From NCBI GenBank assembly GCA_038277395.1, contig CM076190.1, positions 242,711,256-242,775,255 of the forward strand: 64,000 bases of DNA, written 5' to 3'. Positions within the stretch are counted from its first letter, which is position 1. Every line of letters begins with the position of its first letter. The stretch is from Dryocosmus kuriphilus. Lineage: Eukaryota > Arthropoda > Insecta > Hymenoptera > Cynipidae. The notes beneath the pieces were generated by a model. The model did no database searches, was not told where the DNA came from, and worked only from the letters and a program-made list of their open reading frames with translations. Of this stretch, positions 57,538-64,000 are shown one piece after another. A program made the position numbers and the translations under genes.

Positions 57538-57698
57538 ATGATATTCTATAAAACTGAGGATAAATTAAACGTCTGTCCTCCATATCACGTTAAAACAGAA
57601 GTCTTGAAGCATAGAAAAGAAAAACAATATATCCAATTTTATTTTACATCTGTATCATACGACGTATTCAATGTTATTGGCTTTCAAGTTTTTTCCTC

Positions 57699-57966
57699 GA
57701 TTTAACCTTGAAATGACCTTGACCCTGACCTGATGGAGACAAACAGACCTCAAATTTGGACTCAGGGACCCCAAAAACATACAAAAATGTCATCTTGGCC
57801 CACATTCGTGGAATAATATTGATTTGACCTTGAAACGACCTTGACCCTGACCTGATGGAGAAAAACGGACCCCGGATTCGGACTCAGCGACCACAAAAAC
57901 ATATAGATATGGTGGTCTGGTCACGTGCACAGAAAATCTTTTTTTTTTGTGGGGCTGTGTTATTAA
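57699..57966. repeat. Right TIR with two ~125-bp subrepeats
   Basis: This is the reverse complement of the left TIR. It contains TTTAACCTTGAAATGACCTT, GACCCTGACCTGATGGAG, CCCCGGATTCGGACTCAG and TGGTGGTCTGGTCACGTGCA. It ends at about 57966, with the host satellite resuming by about 58030. Confidence 0.7.
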
Positions 57967-58029
57967 ATCCAAATATACTTTTTCGTTGTCGCATTTTAAT
58001 AAATTATCACAAGATTTTGAAATTAGAAA

Positions 58030-58240
58030 ATATGGGTTGTAGGAAATTATGAAATCCCACGATAAGTAACAAAGATTTGCAATTTGCAAAGGATAATCGT
58101 GGTTTCTCATTGTCATTCTTAAAAAATAACAGAGTTTTAAAAAAAAGGATCTAATGTTTGTGATTTTCAAAAGCTAATTGTAGATTTTGATACTATTTCC
58201 TAAAAAATTATAAATTTCTAACAAAAATAATGAAGCCACT
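58030..58240. repeat. Diverged ~80-bp satellite, continuation of the array
   Basis: Monomers with AAAGATTTGCAATTTGCAAA and TTTGTGATTTTCAAAAGCTA match the downstream satellite type seen at 6400-6738 and 25790-27186. This is the place where copy C's downstream satellite resumes after the 47.7-58.0 kb insertions. Confidence 0.6.
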
Positions 58241-58800
58241 ACTAAATCAAAATCCCTGTTACCGACATTTACCGACATGTGTGTTTAAAGAAAGAGCTGA
58301 TGATGACGTAATCTATCTTCTTAGATATGTCTTAATCGTTTTTTTTTTTTTTCGATATGGCTTATTAACAGTATCATGTTTCTACCTTTCAGTTTGAGCA
58401 TGCGAACCTCTCGTCTCTTTTCATTTGACCGATGTTCGCAATCGTTCATTGTATATCTAGTGAAACGTAATCTGATCTTTCCTGTTTACTCTCAAAAGCG
58501 CCTTCCGTGGTTTCACAGACTCTTCGTCTCTAAGATTCGTTTAGAAGACACCAAAAAAGTTAATTTGATGAAAGTCATCCGGTAATTAGGAGCTCTTTTT
58601 TAATTATAGGTACGTGGTGACAATTGGTGCTTGTTGTCTGATATAATGTTACTCGGATGATCTTATTTTCGCACATGTGATTTTTTTTATACTATTTTAT
58701 TGCAGCAACATTCGGTATGCTTGGTGATGAAATACACCGTGTGATTTTTGTTTGATATTTTTCATCCAGATACACAAAGGTTAAGTATATATAATACTTA
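58241..58800. other. AT-rich stretch without a supported gene
   Basis: A 69-codon ORF at 58376-58585 lacks any recognised motif or second copy in the window, so I do not call it a gene. Nothing else is recognisable. Confidence 0.4.
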
Positions 58801-59219
58801 TTTATATATTATGACGTAAATCAAGCCTTGAAAGAGCAGTAAAAAGCGGCCATAATTTGTCAACAACAGATATTTTCAAACGAAAACTGTCATCGCGTTG
58901 GATTGATATTTTCGTCAGTGCACAAGTTTTTACATTCTCATCAGAGAAGGTATTAGATTTATGCAAAATTTGACTTTCGCGGATTTCATGAAATCTCCAC
59001 GTTTTAAGACCTCCTGAATACGAAAAAATGGTTTTTACGACCGTGTCTGTCTGTCTGTTGGCGTTGTCGTCGTTGTCGTCGTCTGTTCCCACGATAACTT
59101 TCGAAGGACTAATCGGATTGGATTGCGCTTTGGCAAACTTCTTTAAGGTCCAAAAAGAAAGGACGAGTTCGTTAACCAGCGGTTTTTGACCAACGGTTAT
59201 GGTTTTATCCATCAAAAAC

Positions 59220-59800
59220 GGTTTTCACAAAATCAAAAAATCCATTTTCCGGCTAAACTATCAGAGATACAAAAAAAACGTAAGAAAGTAAAATTGTTCA
59301 CCTCAAAAAAATCTACAACTTTTGTCTTAACCGTTTTTTGATCAAATGAACGGTTTTTGTTTTAATCAAGAAAACGCTATTAAAATTTAAAAACTGTGGT
59401 TTCCCGCCAAAATATTCAAGATATCAAAAAATGGTATAGAACAAAGTTGTTCAATTTAAAAAGATCTACAAATTTTGTTTAAACCATTTTTTCATAAAAT
59501 GCACGGTTTTTGTTTTAATCGATAAAACGTTATTAAAAATAAAATATTTCAAATTTTCCGCCAAACTATGGAAGATACGGAAAAATAATAATAAACAAAG
59601 TTGTTCGTCTCCAAATTGTCTACAAATTTGCTCTTTATCATTTTTTTTGATCAGACGCGTAGTTTTTGAGTTATTCGTAAAATATGTTATGAAATATAAA
59701 GAAAACCACTTTTCAGCAAAACTGTGCAAGATATGAGAAAATATTAACAAGCAGAATTGTTCACCTTGGAAATAGCTACAAAATTTATTCATAAGACTCA
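59220..59800. repeat. ~115-bp degenerate tandem repeat (about 5 units)
   Basis: Each unit contains a TTTTCCGCCAAACTATGGAA-like block, an AAAGTTGTTCACCT-like block, a CTACAAATTTTGTCTTAACC-like block and a GATCAAATGCACGGTTTTTG-like block. The unit is present about five times with heavy drift. Confidence 0.6.
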
Positions 59801-59898
59801 TCGTTTTACTTTTAAGAATCGAAATCCTGTATTGTAAAAATTTGGAAAATCAAAAAGAGCTTTACCAATCTATAATGTGTTTTAAAGAAACGTAATTA

Positions 59899-60185
59899 TC
59901 GAGCGCGAAGCGCGAGTGTCATGATGAGAATGTATTCCTTAAGGGCGATAGAGCCTTAAGTAAAATAATTTCTTTTGTAATTTCTAATTTAAACGTTTAT
60001 ACGATCTATAAACACCGAGCGCGTAGCGCGAGGTGAATAATCTATCGAGCGCGAAGCGTGAGTGCCGTAAATTACGTATCGAGCGCGAAGCGCGAGTCAA
60101 ATGTCGAGCGCGAAGCGCGAGTGCCAACAGACGCGCGCCCTAGGCGCGCTCATACTTCGCGGGAAGCGCGGCGCGCGTAGCGGGC
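59899..60185. repeat. Cluster of 17-bp GC-rich palindromes (CGAGCGCGAAGCGCGAG)
   Basis: Five near-identical 17-mers lie at about 59900, 60017, 60046, 60080 and 60103. Larger palindromes GCGCGCCCTAGGCGCGC and GCGCGGCGCGCGTAGCGGGC follow. Spacing is irregular, so this is not a CRISPR array. Each 17-mer can form a tight hairpin. Confidence 0.75.
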
Positions 60186-60190
60186 AGATT

Positions 60191-61100
60191 TTTTTTACTA
60201 GGAACGTACTGAGTTAAGGCGAGGGTAAGCTGGTATTTCATAAAGGAGTCTAAGTTGCTGATTTGTCAGGGAGGCAAGACCTGACTTCGTGGGATCGTTG
60301 GGATCGCATGGATACACAAAATGTATGCAAAGTATTAAGGAACAATAACTTACAATTTAACAATAATTTCGAGGAGTGAAAGCTTGTTTTATATATTAAA
60401 TATAAAACACATGATCAAAAGTTGGACAGAATAACATATTTACACTAATATTTTACTTGATCGACAACTATAACATCATACTTAATTAAGGAACAATATT
60501 TTTTTATTACAAGTATATCCTTTAGATGTTTTGCTAAGGTTGAGGATAGCTTTAAACGGATCCTTTCAACAAACGAGCAATACACGATACGTATAAGTGG
60601 CGATTCTACTCGTAAGTCCAATCACAATTGTTAACACTTCGGACTTACACCGCGTGGGGCAAAAAAAGTTCCTGTGGACAAATCAATTTTCAGCCAACAA
60701 TTTTCAACAGATTTGCAAGTTTTTTTTTTAAATGAAAGCTTATAAAATTGTGCATAGGTCCACGGTTCGAACTTTAACGAAATTTGTATGTAAAATTTTT
60801 TATTTAACAAACAAGATGAATAAAAAATAAATTTTGTCATTTCATGGTTGCCATTTTGTTCGAAATTTTTTTATCTGACTTTAGATGGTCAGAGTCGACG
60901 TAGAAACTCATTAAAAATGCGTTCTATGAGTGTCAGCTGCGTAGCAAACTTTTTCGCATTGTTGTAAACAAATAAGTGAACAAAAGTTATATCTGTTTAA
61001 TTTGCGATAATAAAGTACTTCTGACCTACATTTTTTGAAGAAAATAGAAGAAAAGAATGTTTAACTAAAATTAGAAAAAGTTAAATATTAAGTATTAATT
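60191..61100. other. AT-rich stretch without a recognised gene
   Basis: A 69-codon minus-strand ORF (60631-60840) has no recognisable motif. The stretch could include the left end of the transposon that carries the downstream DDE transposase, but I cannot identify a terminal inverted repeat because its partner would lie beyond the window. Confidence 0.4.
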
Positions 61101-61610
61101 GTTTATAACAATTTAATAAACAAATTCCTGACTATGCTATTTTCCAATAGAAACATTTCGTTCTTTCTAAGAGAATTAAATGATAATATCTTGCCAATGG
61201 TCATTCACTGTAATAATTTGCTTCTAGCCAACAATTGTATATTATTTAAACAAAATTAATAAACAAGTGCATCATTCGTCCATTTTACAATAGATAAGTT
61301 TTTTTTCTTTATCAGAGTCAACTACAATTCTTTTACTGATGATTATTTACTATAAATTTTGTACTTTTTAAAAACAATAGTTCATTATTTAAACAAATTT
61401 AATAAACAAATGTATAATTCCACCATTTTTCAGTAGATAAGTTTCGTTTCTTCGTCATAATCATCTACAAATCTTTCATTGATGATCATTTATCATAGAT
61501 GTTGTACTTTTTAAAAACAGTTATTAATTATTTAAACAAAATTAATAAACAAATGTATAGTTCTGACATTTTTAGCAGATTATTTTCGTTTCTTTCTCAA
61601 AATCAACCAT
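61100..61610. repeat. ~143-bp tandem repeat (3-4 units) upstream of the RAG1-like gene
   Basis: TTTAAACAAAATTAATAAAC recurs at about 61246, 61391 and 61533. Each is followed by a CATTTT-ACAATAGATAAGTTT block and a TCAACTACAAT...GATGATTATTTA block. A fourth, diverged unit lies near 61110. Confidence 0.65.
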
Positions 61611-62003
61611 GAATAACTCCCCAATTGTCCAAGTAGTCGCGCTTCTTTTGTTTTTCGATCTTCATTTGTTTTCTGACTGACGATTGTCGTTTGTTGCGTT
61701 TATTTTGATTACGATCTTCATTTCTTTCTTCTGCCTTTATTTTGACTACGATCTTCATTTGTTTCTTCTGTGTTTTACTTAGAAAATTTACCACTTTGAT
61801 ATAACTTCGTGAGGCGTTACTGTCATTTGGTGTTTATCATTCGTACATAAGTGCTCCTTAGTGTATTTTATTATTTTCTGCTGCATTCGTTGTTCGTGAT
61901 TCGTTTGGTCATTCGAAAATACCCTTGTTCTTACTAATTTGAATAGTAATCCTGATTATTTTCTTTTGTTTTCCTCGCTACTTTTGCATCACTCTTGTCA
62001 GTC

Positions 62004-63918
62004 ATGGATTCTATTGAAATAATCAACAGAGAACTATTTGATGTTTTGGTACGTTCTAGTTCTAAAACTGATGAGGTGTTAGTTAATTATTTGAAGGACA
62101 ATCATCGTCTGTCCTCGACTTTGGAAGGACTAGTTCGAGACAAAATTGTGAAATATTTTTTACCAGCTTTTCGTAAAAGATGGAGAACTTCTAGTTTTAA
62201 TAACGACATTTTTGGCCAGAAAAACAAAAGCTGGTTGGAAGCTATATTTTTAGTTTCTCAAGCATCTACTTCGCAACCCAGAAGAACAAAGAGCTTTGAA
62301 GAATGTTCTCAAAAAACCAAAAAAAGAAGGTTTGAAATGTTGGAAAAAAATGTTACAAAGAACGATAATAATGTATTGCAAAACATGCAAACTTTCGACC
62401 AAAAAACCGCAAATGAAATTCTAAAGAAAGGCGTTTTAAACATGCCAAGTGACATAACATTAGATCCAACAGATATGGAAATCGTATCATCACAAGAAGA
62501 CAAATTAATACCGTTTTCTGATGACGAAGCGCTTGCGCTTTTTACTGATTTAAAATTAACGAAGAGTAAATATGAAATACTCAGGAAACGTTTTAAGGAT
62601 AAAAATGCTGACATTCTTCCACCGTACAAAACGATCACAAAGACCAAAGAACAGTGCTATCCACCAAATTCTGCAATAATAGTCAGCGAAAAAGGTGCTA
62701 CTCTTAAACTTCAAGAACTACTTGATCATACCGCGAAACGAATATTCAAAATTAAAGATATCGAACCATCTGACGAAACGAAAACGTTAAAAGTGAAAGT
62801 GAAGTACGGTTATGATGGCACGTTTCGCATAGATCCATACCAACATAAATAAAAAAATTCAACAACTTTAACGTCAAGTCTCTTTTTAATGTCAATAGTA
62901 CCTATTTGCATTAGAACATCAGATGAAGTAACAAAAGTTTGGCAAAATCTGCGACCTTCTTCTCCAAATTCTTGTCTGCCTATCTTGTTTCATTATGAAC
63001 AGGAGACAAAAAAGAAAATTTTAACTGAATTAGAAGATATGAAAAACCAAATCAAGCGATTGAAGCCTGGAAAAATCATCTTGAATGGAAGCACTTATTT
63101 TGTTGAATATGAGCTCATTTGCACCATGCTTGATGGAAAAGTGTGCCAAGTCATCACACAAACGTCTTCTTCCTCTAACTGCACTGTTTGTGGAGCAAAG
63201 CCTTCAGAAATGAACCACTTGAAAGTTATTCAAACTAAGGAAGAAGATGTGGATGCATTTCAATATGGATTGCAAACCTTGCATGCTTGGATTCGATTCA
63301 TGGAATGCATCCTCCACATTTCTTACCGATTGCCGTTTCAACAGTGGGCCTGTAAAACAAAAGAGCAGAAAGAAGTCGCTGAGGAGAGAAAGAGACATAT
63401 TCAAAATGAATTTCGCAAGCACCTTGGATTAATCGTGGATATAGTTAAGCAAGGTTCTGGTACCACAAATGATGGAAACACGGCTCGCAAGTTTTTCGAA
63501 AATTATGTAAAGGTAAGTGAGATTACTGCCATTGACATGAATTTAATAAAAAACTTATACATTATATTACAAGTTCTGGCTTGCGGTAAAGCTATCCATA
63601 CTGAACGCTTCCATGAGCTGCTGAGCTTTATGTGTGGGCAAGTACAGCTGGTACTTCATGCCTGCATCTATGCACAAAGTGCTAGTTCACGGCGCAAAAA
63701 TAATTGACTCTTTTGTTGTACCAATTGGTCAATTATCAGAAGAGGCTCAAGAAGCGAGAAACAAAGATTTTAAGAGATGCAGAGAAAACAACACCAGGAA
63801 GACATCAGCGGTTCGTATGAATGAGGATATCCTGCATTTCTTATTAGTTTCTGCAGATCCCCACTGGCATCGTGACGGATTATTCCTATTAACGGAAAGA
63901 GTGTGGGACTCGACCTAA
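62004..63918 (+). pseudogene. Transib/RAG1-type DDE transposase (one stop, one frameshift)
   Basis: The ATG at 62004 opens 282 codons to a TAA at 62850-62852. The same frame continues past it (from 62853, with an ATG at 62889) to about 63630. A one-base shift then continues to TAA at 63918. The total of about 638 codons fits Transib transposases. Landmarks matching the RAG1 core are Asp in KYGYDGT (62814-62816), then KVWQNLRPSS, Asp in ICTMLDGKV (63132-63134), the zinc pair C-T-V-C, NDGNTARKFFE, H-K-V-L-V-H (zinc pair, H-x4-H), and SEEAQEARNKDF with the catalytic Glu (63751-63753). No RAG2-like gene is nearby. A Chapaev-type assignment is less likely. Confidence 0.78.
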
Positions 63919-64000
63919 AAGACTGTAATATCCACTAAACTCACCTCCTCTCGCACGCCCACTTACAACCCTGGAATCGCTTTCGCCTTACTTCAGGGTT
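63919..64000. other. Window end after the transposase
   Basis: This is C-rich sequence with CCTGGAATCGC and CTTCAGGGTT in loosely inverted arrangement. No terminal inverted repeat can be matched because the element continues outside the window. Confidence 0.3.

Larger units (their letters stand above)
52302..57966. mobile_element. TIR transposon carrying an unfamiliar gene and a nested Penelope element
   Basis: TGATAACACAGCGCCAC at about 52302 and its near-complement GTGGGGCTGTGTTATTA ending at about 57965 start long inverted repeats. Both continue through a T/A run, TGCACGTGACCAGACCACCA and ~125-bp subrepeats. Removing the Penelope insert (54953-57537) leaves an element of about 3.1 kb with one gene (52907-54516). 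No clear target duplication was identified. The link between gene and TIRs rests on position only. Confidence 0.6.
58801..60190 (+). mobile_element. GC-palindrome element (copy 2), with GTCTGTCTGTCTG tract and tandem repeats
   Basis: Its end at 60190 (GCGGGCAGATTTTTTT) matches the end of copy 1 at 40687, in the opposite orientation. Homology extends inward at least to 59655, where copy 1 meets the gap. Inside are GTCTGTCTGTCTG at about 59045, a GTCGTCGTTGTCGTCG run, ~115-bp tandem repeats and the GC hairpin cluster. The left boundary near 58801 is uncertain. I found no protein. The superfamily is unknown. Confidence 0.5.

Noticed and set aside
59899..60120. Possible CRISPR array of 17-bp palindromes
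   Set aside because: Spacing is irregular, units are too few and short, there are no cas genes, and the setting is eukaryotic.
58801..60190. Helitron identity for the GC-palindrome element
   Set aside because: Copy 2 is followed by ACTAG, which suggested a CTAG end. Comparison with copy 1 shows those bases belong to the insertion site, and no Rep/helicase sequence was seen.

Overview
The window looks like AT-rich, intron-containing, repeat-dense DNA from an animal, most likely an arthropod. The evidence is eukaryotic splice sites, tRNA-derived SINE sequence, and Polinton/Maverick, BEL/Pao, Ty3/Gypsy, Penelope, RNase H-bearing non-LTR and Transib/RAG1-type elements. A parasitoid or gall wasp is a guess from the repeat style and is not proven.

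The host backbone is a tandem array of one small two-exon gene family for a secreted protein. Each unit has an ~80-bp AT-rich satellite, a conserved ~470-bp 5' flank, a 58-bp exon coding a signal peptide, an intron made of degenerate GAATTC-rich repeats, a ~420-bp exon 2, and a 3' region of GCGCCAGGTTTG-like repeats. Copy A (2133-2190 and 5540-5961) and copy B (23815-23872 and 24915-25333) are open. Copy C (36830-36887 and 46871-47293) has a one-base insertion near its end. Copy D (about 33121-34270) keeps only the flank, the last bases of exon 1 and intron sequence. A further exon-2 start relic lies at 45239 inside the intron of C. I do not recognise the protein.

Mobile DNA has blown the array apart in nested layers. 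Between A and B lies a minus-strand non-LTR retrotransposon (6740-23195). It is interrupted by an 891-bp TIR element (7320-8210) and by a 12.6-kb near-palindromic Polinton derivative (9044-21638, 6-bp TSD), and that Polinton carries a SINE with a 16-bp TSD. Between B and D lie a broken Gypsy pol (27187-29748) and further LTR and gag-like debris (to about 32950). The intron of C holds a second Polinton-type palindrome (37801-44007, perfect 6-bp TSD) whose centre is an exactly 500-N assembly gap.

Downstream of C (47.3-64 kb) are a minisatellite, a single C2H2 zinc-finger ORF, a broken BEL/Pao integrase region, and a SWIM-like zinc-finger fragment. Next comes a 5.7-kb TIR element (about 52302-57966) carrying an unfamiliar ~535-codon gene and a nested Penelope retroelement with inverted pseudo-LTRs and a 15-bp TSD. 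After that are an element with GC-rich palindromes (58.8-60.19 kb), ~143-bp tandem repeats, and a Transib/RAG1-type DDE transposase. The transposase (62004-63918) keeps all three catalytic acidic residues and the C-x2-C/H-x4-H zinc site, and is broken only by one stop and one frameshift.

Nearly every large ORF outside the secreted family is mobile-element coding sequence. No bacterial genes, rRNA genes or CRISPR arrays were seen.
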